Assembly: GCF_028330965.1 (NCBI RefSeq)
Contig: NZ_JAQMUB010000007.1
Location: 1 to 63,413, forward strand
Length of the DNA: 63,413 nt
Direction: 5' to 3'
Source of the DNA: Oscillatoria sp. CS-180
Lineage (GTDB): Bacteria; Cyanobacteriota; Cyanobacteriia; Phormidesmidales; Phormidesmidaceae
This document shows positions 18,374 to 26,939 of the stretch, piece by piece; position 1 is the stretch's first letter; the number at the start of each line of letters is the position of its first letter. A program made the translations under genes and the position numbers. Below the pieces are notes generated by a model. The model worked only from the letters and a program-made list of their open reading frames with translations. It did no database searches and was not told the origin of the DNA.

Positions 18374-20590
18374 CTAGAAGATGAAGTTATCGGCCTGGTT
18401 TAGCGCTGCGGGGGCAACGCCCTCAACGGTTAAAAAGTTGCGGGCCTGGGCCGGACCGTCAAGGCCATCGGGGTCAATCGCAACGATGCTGCCGCTGCCC
18501 CGCGAGCGGAACTGCACCAGCCCGTCGGTGAGGGGGTCACTGCCGGCATAGCCGAGTCGCTCTAGCAGCGTCGTCATGACAATCTGGTCTTCACCTACGG
18601 TGAAGTCGGTGATGGTGTCGCCGCCATCCACCGGGCTGGTGTAGATAAACTGGTCACGACCGCCGCCGCCAGTGAGCCGGTCGGGGCCTTGAAAGCCCGT
18701 GATGCGTTCATCGGCCTCGGTGCCGGTGAGGGTGTCGCGGCGGCGAGTGCCGTTGAGGGGGATAAACTCATCCACATCGGTGACGGTGATGGTGAGCGAC
18801 TGGGTCTCGCTGAGCCCACCACCGTCGGTGACAGTAACCGCCACTTCGTAGATGTTGTCAGCGCCGACATCGAGCGGATTCTCAAAGTCGGGCGGCGTCT
18901 GAAAGGTGAGTTCTCCGGTGTCGGCATCGAGGGCAAAGCGAGCCTGGTCATCGCCACCGCTGAGCTGGTAGGTGAGGCCATCGCCCTCGCTGTCGGCATC
19001 ATCAGTCGCATTGAGGTCAGTCACAAAGGCGGTGTTTTCCGCCACGGTGAAGGCGGTGGCGCCGAGGTCGAGGCTGGGGGCCTGATTGGTGCGACGGCCA
19101 AAGATGACATAGCTCTCCCCTGCCCCGCCCTTGCCATTGGGGTCACCACCGGGAGCGCCGACAATCAGGTCATCAATGTCATCGCCGTTGACATCCCCGG
19201 CACTGCTCACTGAAATGCCGGAGTTGTCATTGGCATCAATGCCGTTGATCACAAAGCCGTTGCCGCCATCCAGCTCAGAGAGCTCTAGCGCCGCCTCAAA
19301 GCCCCCCGCCCGGCCAAAGACCACATAGCTCTTGCCCGCACCGCTATTGCCATTGGGGGAGGCACGGTAGGCGCCGATAATCAGGTCAGCGACGCCATCG
19401 CCGTTGACATCCCCCGCATCGCTCACCGAAACACCGGAGTAGTCACCGGCATCAATGCCGTTGATAACAAAGCCGTTGCTGCCATCGAGGTCAGACAGCT
19501 CTAGCGCCGCCCCAAAGCCTGACGCCCGGCCAAACACCACATAGCTCTCACCCGCATCAGCATTGCCATTGGGGTCGGCAATAGGGGCGCCGATAATCAG
19601 GTCAGCAACGCCATCGCCGTTGATATCCCCCATACTGCTCACCGAAACACCGGAGCGGTCATCGGCAGCAATGCCATTGATCACAAAGCCGTTACTGCCG
19701 TCGAGGGCCGAGAGCTCTAGGGCCGCCTCAAAGCCCCCGGCGCGGCCAAACACCACGTAGCTCTCACCAGAATAGTTGCCATTGGGCGAGGCGAAAGGGG
19801 CCCCGATAATCAGGTCAGCGACGCCATCGCCATTGATATCCCCCGCGCTGCTCACCGAAACACCGGAGCTGTCATTGGCAGCAATGCCATTGATCACAAA
19901 GCCATTGCTACCATCCAGGTCAGAGAGTTCTAACGCCGCCTCGAAGCCTGACGCGCGGCCAAAGACCACGTAGCTCTCACCCGCACCTCTATTGCCATTG
20001 GGGTCGGCAATAGGAGCGCCGATAATCAGGTCAGCGACGCCATCGCCGTTGATATCCCCCGCACTGCTCACCGAACGACCGGAGCGACCACCATCAATGC
20101 CGTTGATGACAAAGCCATTGCTGCCGTCGAGAGCCGAGAGCTCCAGCGCCGCCCCAAAGCCTGACGCGCGGCCAAAGACCACATAGCTCTCGCCAGAAAA
20201 GCTGCCATTGGGGTCGGCCAAGTCTGCGCCAATAATCAGGTCATCGACGCCATCGCCATTGACATCCCCCGCACTGCTCACCGAAACACCGGAGCGATCT
20301 CGCTCGTCAATGCCATTGATGACAAAGCCGGTGCTGCCATTGAGCTCAGAGAGCTCCAGCGCCGCCTCAAAGCCCCCGGCCCGGCCAAACACCACATAGC
20401 TCTCACCAGAAGCGCTGCCATTGGGGTCGGCATAGCGAGCACCGATAATCAGGTCATCGATGCCATCGCCGTTGATATCCCCCGCGCCGCTGACGGAGCG
20501 GCTTGAGAAGTCATTGGCATCAATACCGTTGATGACAAAGCCGGTGCTGCCATCGAGGTCAGCGAGGTTGAATACTGGGTCAAATGCCAT
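18374..20590 (-). CDS. FG-GAP repeat protein with cadherin-like and RTX-type C-terminal domain
   Basis: 738 residues. Residues about 1-490 are seven integrin-alpha-type FG-GAP repeats of 65-72 residues, each with a calcium loop (DINGDGVADLIIGA) and ending in GESYVVFGR. Residues about 495-605 form a cadherin-like domain (FTVAENTAFV ... FALDADTGELTF ... YEVAVTVTD). The last 120 residues carry TGTEADERITGFQGPDRLTG and DTITDFTVGEDQIVMTTLLE, like calcium-binding tails of type I secreted proteins. There is no N-terminal signal peptide, which fits type I secretion. An extracellular adhesin or matrix protein is likely. Confidence 0.85.
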   Translation of the reverse strand: MAFDPVFNLADLDGSTGFVINGIDANDFSSRSVSGAGDINGDGIDDLIIGARYADPNGSASGESYVVFGRAGGFEAALELSELNGSTGFVINGIDERDRSGVSVSSAGDVNGDGVDDLIIGADLADPNGSFSGESYVVFGRASGFGAALELSALDGSNGFVINGIDGGRSGRSVSSAGDINGDGVADLIIGAPIADPNGNRGAGESYVVFGRASGFEAALELSDLDGSNGFVINGIAANDSSGVSVSSAGDINGDGVADLIIGAPFASPNGNYSGESYVVFGRAGGFEAALELSALDGSNGFVINGIAADDRSGVSVSSMGDINGDGVADLIIGAPIADPNGNADAGESYVVFGRASGFGAALELSDLDGSNGFVINGIDAGDYSGVSVSDAGDVNGDGVADLIIGAYRASPNGNSGAGKSYVVFGRAGGFEAALELSELDGGNGFVINGIDANDNSGISVSSAGDVNGDDIDDLIVGAPGGDPNGKGGAGESYVIFGRRTNQAPSLDLGATAFTVAENTAFVTDLNATDDADSEGDGLTYQLSGGDDQARFALDADTGELTFQTPPDFENPLDVGADNIYEVAVTVTDGGGLSETQSLTITVTDVDEFIPLNGTRRRDTLTGTEADERITGFQGPDRLTGGGGRDQFIYTSPVDGGDTITDFTVGEDQIVMTTLLERLGYAGSDPLTDGLVQFRSRGSGSIVAIDPDGLDGPAQARNFLTVEGVAPAALNQADNFIF

Positions 20591-20672
20591 ATCAAATTCT
20601 CTCTTAGTTAATTACTGTTCATAGGCGGGTTGAGCCCGGCCACCCCGCTCAATCAAACCTTTTGCCTGTGGC

Positions 20673-22904
20673 CTAGAAAATGAAGTTATCGGCCTGGTTC
20701 AGCGCTGCGGGGGCAACGCCCTCAACGGTTAAAAAGTTGCGGGCCTGGGCGGGACCCTCATCGCCATCGGGGTCGATCGCCACAAGGCTGCCGCTGCCTC
20801 GCGAGCGGAACTGCACCAGCCCGTCGCCAATGGGGTCACTGCCGGCATAGCCGAGTCGCTCTAGCAGTGTCGTCAAGACAATCTGGTCTTCGCCCACCGT
20901 GAAGTCGGTGATGGTGTCGCCGCCATCCACCGGGCTGGTGTAGATAAACTGGTCTCGACCGTCGCCGCCGGTAAGCCGGTCGGGGCCTTGGAAGCCCGTG
21001 ATGCGTTCATCGGCCTCGGTGCCGGTGAGGGTGTCACGGCGGCGAGTGCCGGGAAGATCAATAAACTCATCGACATCGGTGACGGTGATGGTGAGCGACT
21101 GAGTATCGCTGAGCCCACCACTGTCGGTGACAGTAACCGCCACTTCGTAGATGTTGTCAGCGCCGACATCGAGCGGATTCTCAAAGTCGGGCGGCGTCTG
21201 AAAGGTGAGTTCTCCGGTATCGGCATCGAGAGCAAAGAGTGCCTGGTCATCGCCCCCGCTGAGCTGGTAGGTGAGGCCATCGCCTTCGCTGTCGGCGTCA
21301 TCAGTCGCATTGAGGTCAGCGACGGCAACAGTATTTTCGGCCACGGTGAAGGCGGTGGCGCTGAGGTTGAGACTAGGAGGCTGGTTGGTGCGACGGCCAA
21401 AGATCACATAGCTTTCACCCGCATACTCGGTGCCATTGGGGTCGGCCCGCTCAGCGCCGATAATCAGGTCATCAATACCATCACCGTTGATATCCCCTGC
21501 GCCGCTGACCGCACGGCCAGAGAAGTCACGCCTATCAATGCCGCTAATGATAAAGCCGTTGCTACCATCCAGGGCAGACAGCTCCAGGGTGTCGCTAAAG
21601 CCCCCGGTGCGGCCAAAGATGACGTAGCTCTCGCCAGCCCCGACGTTGCCATTGGGGTCGGCACCATAAGCGCCGATAATCAGGTCATCAATACCATCAC
21701 CGTTGATATCCCCTGCGCCACTGACCGCACGGCCAGAGCGGCCACCGATATCAATGCCATTGATGACAAAGCCGTTGCTGCCATCCAGGGTAGACAGCTC
21801 CAGGGTGTCGCTAAAGCCCCCCGCGCGGCCAAACACCACATAGCTCTCACCGGCCACTCCGATGCGGTTGGGGTCAGCACTATCTGCCCCGATAATCAGG
21901 TCGTCGAAGCCATCGCCGTTGATATCCCCCGCACTGCTGACTGCACGGCCGGAGTAGTCACGCGCATCAATGCCCTTGATGACAAAGCCGTTGCTGCCAT
22001 CCAGGGCAGACAGCTCCAGAATGTTGCTAAAGCCTCCCGCACGGCCGAACACCACATAGCTCTCACCGGCCAGTCCGTTACCATTAGGGGAGGCACGCTC
22101 AGCGCCAATAATCAGGTCATCAATACCATCGCCGTTGATATCTCCCGCGCCGCTGACCGCACTGCCAGAGAAGTCACCCGCATCAATGCCGTTAATGACA
22201 AAGCCGTTGCTGCCATCCAGGGCAGACAGCTCCAGGGTGTCGCTAAAGCCCCCCGCGCGGCCAAACACCACGTAGCTCTCTCCCGCATCAATGTTGCCAT
22301 TAGGGTCGGCAAAGTCAGCGCCGATAATCAGGTCATCGAGGCCGTCACCGTTGATATCCCCCGCACTGCTGACCGTACGACCGGAGAGATCACGCGCATC
22401 AATGCCATTAATGACAAAGCCGTTGCTGCCATCTAGGGCAGACAGCTCCAGGGTGTCGCTAAAGCCCCCTGTGCGGCCAAACACCACGTAGCTCTCTCCC
22501 GCGTACTCGTTACCATTAGGGTCGGCAAAGTCAGCGCCGATAATCAGGTCATTAAGGCCATCACCGTTGATATCTCCCGCACTGCTGACCACACGGCCGG
22601 AGTAGTCACGCCCATCAATGCCGTTGATGACAAAGCCGTTGCTGCCATCCAGGTCGGCGAGATTAAAACTGCCATTACTGCCGACCCCACTGCCACCAAA
22701 GACGACGTAACTCTCCCCTGCTCTATCGTTGCCATTGGGGTCGGCCCGCTCAGCGCCGATAATTAGGTCATCGATGCCGTCGCCGTTGATATCCCCCACA
22801 CTGCTAACCGAAACGCCAGAGCGGTCACCTACATCAATGCCGTTAATGACAAAGCCGTTGGTGCCATCTAGATCAGATAGGTTTAATACTGGGTCAAAGA
22901 CCAT
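20673..22904 (-). CDS. FG-GAP repeat protein, paralogue of neighbour
   Basis: About 743 residues from ATG 22904 (GGAG 9 bases upstream; ATG 22919 is the alternative). The layout matches the protein at 18374-20590: seven FG-GAP repeats with DINGDGIDDLIIGAERADPN loops, one cadherin-like domain (FTVAENTVAVADLNATDD), and the same 120-residue C-terminal domain ending in NFLTVEGVAPAALNQADNF. The two genes clearly arose by duplication, with 82 bp between them and the same direction. Likely exported by a type I system not seen here. Confidence 0.85.
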   Translation of the reverse strand: MVFDPVLNLSDLDGTNGFVINGIDVGDRSGVSVSSVGDINGDGIDDLIIGAERADPNGNDRAGESYVVFGGSGVGSNGSFNLADLDGSNGFVINGIDGRDYSGRVVSSAGDINGDGLNDLIIGADFADPNGNEYAGESYVVFGRTGGFSDTLELSALDGSNGFVINGIDARDLSGRTVSSAGDINGDGLDDLIIGADFADPNGNIDAGESYVVFGRAGGFSDTLELSALDGSNGFVINGIDAGDFSGSAVSGAGDINGDGIDDLIIGAERASPNGNGLAGESYVVFGRAGGFSNILELSALDGSNGFVIKGIDARDYSGRAVSSAGDINGDGFDDLIIGADSADPNRIGVAGESYVVFGRAGGFSDTLELSTLDGSNGFVINGIDIGGRSGRAVSGAGDINGDGIDDLIIGAYGADPNGNVGAGESYVIFGRTGGFSDTLELSALDGSNGFIISGIDRRDFSGRAVSGAGDINGDGIDDLIIGAERADPNGTEYAGESYVIFGRRTNQPPSLNLSATAFTVAENTVAVADLNATDDADSEGDGLTYQLSGGDDQALFALDADTGELTFQTPPDFENPLDVGADNIYEVAVTVTDSGGLSDTQSLTITVTDVDEFIDLPGTRRRDTLTGTEADERITGFQGPDRLTGGDGRDQFIYTSPVDGGDTITDFTVGEDQIVLTTLLERLGYAGSDPIGDGLVQFRSRGSGSLVAIDPDGDEGPAQARNFLTVEGVAPAALNQADNFIF

Positions 22905-22958
22905 ACCAAAAATCTCCATTTACGTAGTTACATCTCATTCAGAGATGAGCTGAGGTGC

Positions 22959-24074
22959 TCACTCCGCAAACTCACCCATCGAAATCACCCGGCGAATCGC
23001 ATCCTGACGAAAGCCAAGCGCCATGGGCCGCCGCACCTGCGGGAGCACCGCCACGTCATACAGCTCATGAATCACCCCCGAAATGCGCAGGGTATGCACC
23101 AAATCACCGCTGCGCAGGTCGATCACCCCCAGCCCACAGCGGGGCGTCGCCCCTTTCGCCACCAGCGCCTCGTCGAGGGCCAACCCTTGAAAGCTTTGGT
23201 TGTGGCGCGGCTCCGATAGCCCCACCACGGCAAAATCGCCCACCATCGTTAACCCCCGCAAATAGCCGGGGCAAAACGCCACCGGCTCAAACCGGCCCGT
23301 CGCCAGATCGATATAGCCCAACTCCCCCGTGCCCGAATTCAGCAGCCAGAGGCGATCGCGATACCACCGGGGCGAATGGGGCATCGACAGCCCCATGGCG
23401 ATGATTTCGGAAGTGGGCACATCGATGACGCAGCCCCCCGCCTGCCGCTGCTCGCGCCAGCCATCGGCCACATCGCTCTGACTAATCGCCGTCACATAGC
23501 GGGCCTGCCCGTCTCGCAGGGCCAACCCATTGAGATGACAGCGATCTTCAGCCGCGAGCTTGGTGATAAACGGCGGCTGCCACACCGGCACAAAGCTGTG
23601 GGTCAGACTTGGCTGGGCCAAACAGCTAAACAGCGTATTGACAAACAGTGGACGAGCCGCCGCCGCACTGGGCACCGCCACATCGTGAATATCTAAATCG
23701 GCAGTGACATAGCTCATTTGCGGTACATAGAGCGCGTCATAGCCCTCGTGGGTTTGACCTGCCGCTAGCACGTTTTCAAACCGCCAGAGCTGATAGAGCG
23801 TACTCAACCACAGCGTATTGCCCTGCACACAGAGCCCCATGCTGCGCTCAAAGGTGCGCTCAAACACCGACAGCCTGCCGTTGGGCTGTAGGCCAATGAA
23901 AAACAGCTTGCCCGCCTGATAGGTGCTGAACGCCAGGCTGCACTGCTGCTCGGCCAGCCAGGGCACAAACTGCCGCGAGGCATTGATTTCTAATGTGGGC
24001 GACGGCTTGGCAGCATGAAGTTGTGGGTCCGAGGGTGTTCGGGAGGGGGGCGATTGAGCGATCGTGTTGGTCAT
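22959..24074 (-). CDS. TIGR03032-family protein (beta-propeller-like)
   Basis: A 371-residue protein resembling the TIGR03032 family of unknown function. Conserved-looking stretches are STYQAGKLFFIGLQPNGRLS, CHLNGLALRDGQARYVTAIS, MPHSPRWYRDRLWLLNSGTG and ISGVIHELYDVAVLP. The strand-rich pattern with repeated WLLNSGTGELGYIDL-type units suggests a beta-propeller. It has no obvious signal peptide. Members often sit near TPR, 2OG or secreted-protein genes; here it is 54 bp beyond the FG-GAP gene start, on the same strand. Function unknown. Confidence 0.75.
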   Translation of the reverse strand: MTNTIAQSPPSRTPSDPQLHAAKPSPTLEINASRQFVPWLAEQQCSLAFSTYQAGKLFFIGLQPNGRLSVFERTFERSMGLCVQGNTLWLSTLYQLWRFENVLAAGQTHEGYDALYVPQMSYVTADLDIHDVAVPSAAAARPLFVNTLFSCLAQPSLTHSFVPVWQPPFITKLAAEDRCHLNGLALRDGQARYVTAISQSDVADGWREQRQAGGCVIDVPTSEIIAMGLSMPHSPRWYRDRLWLLNSGTGELGYIDLATGRFEPVAFCPGYLRGLTMVGDFAVVGLSEPRHNQSFQGLALDEALVAKGATPRCGLGVIDLRSGDLVHTLRISGVIHELYDVAVLPQVRRPMALGFRQDAIRRVISMGEFAE

Positions 24075-25005
24075 GGCTAGGTTCCGGTTAGAGGTTAAAC
24101 GGGGTGGGGCTTGGCGATGGACTCGTGGTGAGCAAAGGAGTTGGCAAAACTAGTGTTGAAGCCGTTCAATCGACTTTGAACCCTCAGTTCTAGCGGCTAG
24201 CAGCCTCTGAATCTGTCAAGGGGTGAGGCAAAAGCGCGCAGCATCGTAACTGAGCATCGCCAAAACTCCTCGGGCGATGCCATTCTTGATTGCTGGGTCT
24301 ATGACTCTCTGCGATTGGTCTTCAGGGATGAGAGTCGGTGCGTAAACTCACCCGCCCCCTTAACGGTCAGACTGACCTCACTCCGGAGGAAAACGCCAGA
24401 CGCGGTTGGAGAATTTGAATTGAGGATTTAGGGGGCACTCATGCAGTGTGCATATGCAAGCGCTCAACATGCCTATCACAGTAGAAATTTCATAACTGTT
24501 GGATCTGCACCGCTTCGGCTGCCTCGCCAACGCCAATGGCGACAGCACTTGTCAAGCCTAATATCGTTTGTTTCAGCATCGTAATTTCCGCCAGAAAAAC
24601 AATAGTTACGAATAAAAGCTCATCTCAAGCAGGATAAGTAGAATCACTGAATACCTTGAATGCTATGTGTACAAATATATTGAAAATATTCGCTTTAAAG
24701 TGCTATTTAAAGGCGGCTTTCCAGAAACTTTATAGACCTGCAGAGGTAAGTGAAAACGATCTTTATCAGCCCAATTATTCCTGCATATAAATTTAAAAAT
24801 GAATCTATTTGTAGGGTATGCACTCAAAATTTTCAGAATTGCAGTCGACAATATTTGTTTATATCTTTAAAGACTGGATAGCTTTACTGGAGATAAATTT
24901 AGCGATCAGAGGCGTTCATCATAAATAACTTTTTTGATTCTATTAATATTAACTATAGATAAATCTATCTAGACTTAAATAACTTTTTATAGATCTGCTT
25001 ATTCA

Positions 25006-25233
25006 TCAATCTCGGCCATCATCGACCCCATATTGAATTAAATTTTGTGTGTCTAAATCCGATTCTACACTCCATTGAGAGAATTTTCTTGATAGATAAA
25101 TTCGCTGCATATACATAGGGAATCCCGTTGTGTGATGGGGTCCCTCGGTGATTTTGAAAAGCTCTACAAAGTTAGCGATGGTGTTGATTTCAGAATTAGT
25201 GCGATCAAACAGAAAAAGTCTCTCAGTCTCCAT
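25006..25233 (-). CDS. possible small hypothetical protein
   Basis: A 75-residue frame starting METERLFLFDRTNSEINTIA. Its residue mix looks natural (acidic start, aromatic middle), but it has no recognised motif, no clear ribosome-binding site and no partner gene. It may be a short unknown gene, a gene remnant or chance. Confidence 0.25.
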   Translation of the reverse strand: METERLFLFDRTNSEINTIANFVELFKITEGPHHTTGFPMYMQRIYLSRKFSQWSVESDLDTQNLIQYGVDDGRD

Positions 25234-25313
25234 CTGCCGTAGTGGCTAAAACTGTGCCAGTTGAAAGGACTCAGATCTTGCAGTTGTCCCGACATTGCCT
25301 GGTCTGGCCCCCC

Positions 25314-25344
25314 TGCCCCCCAAATTTGAGGGACTTAGGGGGCA
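25314..25344. repeat. GC-rich hairpin repeat (TGCCCCC / GGGGGCA)
   Basis: TGCCCCCC at 25314-25321 pairs with GGGGGCA at 25338-25344, with CAAATTTGAGGGACTTA between. The unit resembles a common intergenic cyanobacterial repeat containing CCCCCAAATTT and GGACTTAGGGGG. It lies downstream of the NCS2 permease gene and could also serve as its terminator. Confidence 0.45.
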
Positions 25345-25466
25345 AATGCAGGATGCTGATGCACTAGCGTAAGATCTCAGAAGGACGGATATCAGTTCTA
25401 CGAGGAGTTCTTGTAAACGGTGTTGCTCTGTATCTCTGCGTCCACTGCCATCACCACTCACCCCCC

Positions 25467-26873
25467 TTATTCCCTAGGGCCGGGCAAAACAATATTGAGA
25501 AACAAGGCGGTGAGTCCTCCCGTGCTGATGCCGGAGGAAAAAATGCTTTTGATGAGCGGGGGGAGTTGATCCAAAATGTCGGGGACGAGACTAACGCCTA
25601 ACCCTAATCCCAAAGAGGTGGCCATAATGATGGAAGAGCGTTGATTGAGCTGGACCGAGGAGAGAATTTTGATGCCAGCGACCGCGACTGAGCCGAACAT
25701 CATGATGGTGGCTCCCCCCAAAACCGGCTGCGGAATAGTTTGAAAAATGCCGGCCACAATGGGCAATATCCCTAAGAGCGCAAGAATCCCGGCGATGTAA
25801 TACCCGACGTAGCGGCTCCCTACCCCGGTTAACTGAATCACGCCATTGTTTTGACTAAAGGTGGTATTGGGGAAGGTATTGAAGACTGCGGCGATCGCCG
25901 AATTAATGCCATCGCCCAAAATGCCGCCCCGGATACGCTCAAAATATTTGGGTCCAGTGATGGGCTGGCCCGATAGGAGCGAGGTGGCTGTCAGATCACC
26001 CGCTGACCCAATCGTCGTCATCACATACAGAATCGCAAACGGAACAAAAGCAGCGATATCAAAGCCGAAGCCATATCGAAAGGGCATCGGAATATTCACC
26101 AGGGATAACTCGCCTAAGCTGGCAAAGTTGACTAAGCCCATCGGGATTGCGACGAGGTAGCCACTCACCAAGGCGATCGCGACCGACGACATGCGCAAAA
26201 AGGCACTGCCTAAATTATTCAAAACGACAATCATCGCGAGCACCAAGCCCGCCAGCATCAGGTATTGCGGATCGCCAAAAGTGCCGGCTGCCCGGGCCGC
26301 AAAGCCACCCCCCATGCTGGTCAAGCCCACTGTAATCAGCGTCAGCCCAATCAGCGTCACGACCACCCCCATCACTAAAGGCGTCACGACCTGGCTCGCC
26401 AATTGAATAAACGGGCTCAGGATGATCTCAATGAACGACCCGAAAAAGCAAAGCCCCAAAATCGTGCCTAGTGCCGCTTGCGAAGTACCCCCGGTGGCGA
26501 TAACCGCAGCTCCGGTCGTAATGATGGGGTCGATGAAGGCAAAGCTAGTGCCCTGCACACTCAGTAACCCAGACCCAACGGGACCAATCTTTTTAGCTTG
26601 AATAAAGGTCGCCACCCCCGAAACAAACAGCGACATGCTCACTAAGTAAGCGCCGTCTGCCGGGGCGAGCCCCAATGCTTCTGAAACAATTAGCGACGGG
26701 GTGATGATACCGACAAAGCAGGCAAACACGTGCTGAATCGCGGCAAACAAAGATTCTTTCAGAGGAGGGCGAGCCTCTAACCCGTAAATGAGGTCTGTCT
26801 CCACCGTCGCTGCTTTGGGGTGCTCTGGCGGCAAAGGCTGTGATGCGTCTGGGGCAATGTTAGAGTGACTCAT
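25467..26873 (-). CDS. NCS2-family nucleobase permease (xanthine/uracil type)
   Basis: 468 residues from ATG 26873; the frame is open to 26936 through a less likely start. About 12-14 membrane segments are visible. NCS2 signatures are present: the QH pair in AAIQHVFACFVGI, the GTSFAFIDPI region, and FNTFPNTTFSQNNGVIQLTG, typical of purine (xanthine/urate) carriers. It would import a nucleobase with protons. It follows the 26940-28871 gene by 66 bp on the same strand, so it may share the RiPP transcript, but a housekeeping role is equally possible. Confidence 0.88.
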   Translation of the reverse strand: MSHSNIAPDASQPLPPEHPKAATVETDLIYGLEARPPLKESLFAAIQHVFACFVGIITPSLIVSEALGLAPADGAYLVSMSLFVSGVATFIQAKKIGPVGSGLLSVQGTSFAFIDPIITTGAAVIATGGTSQAALGTILGLCFFGSFIEIILSPFIQLASQVVTPLVMGVVVTLIGLTLITVGLTSMGGGFAARAAGTFGDPQYLMLAGLVLAMIVVLNNLGSAFLRMSSVAIALVSGYLVAIPMGLVNFASLGELSLVNIPMPFRYGFGFDIAAFVPFAILYVMTTIGSAGDLTATSLLSGQPITGPKYFERIRGGILGDGINSAIAAVFNTFPNTTFSQNNGVIQLTGVGSRYVGYYIAGILALLGILPIVAGIFQTIPQPVLGGATIMMFGSVAVAGIKILSSVQLNQRSSIIMATSLGLGLGVSLVPDILDQLPPLIKSIFSSGISTGGLTALFLNIVLPGPRE

Positions 26874-26939
26874 GGCGTACTTTTCTAAGCGTGTTAGTTG
26901 CACAAAATGAAAAAACGGTTGGTCGCCAACTGGCAAAGG

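Larger units (their letters stand above)
24075..25466. other. 1.4-kb stretch without a convincing gene
   Basis: This long gap separates the surface-protein region from the RiPP region. It becomes A+T-rich from about 24600 to 25000. One short minus frame (25006-25233) could be a gene and is listed separately. A GC-rich hairpin lies at 25314-25344. I see no tRNA, riboswitch or mobile-element ends. Confidence 0.5.

Noticed and set aside
18374-22904. Many regular DNA repeats as CRISPR or tandem satellite
   Set aside because: The repetition is coding: FG-GAP protein repeats of about 70 residues in two paralogous genes. Open frames on the opposite strand there are by-products of the repeats.
24663-24851. 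62-residue minus-strand frame in an A+T-rich gap
   Set aside because: No motif, no ribosome-binding site and low-complexity surroundings.
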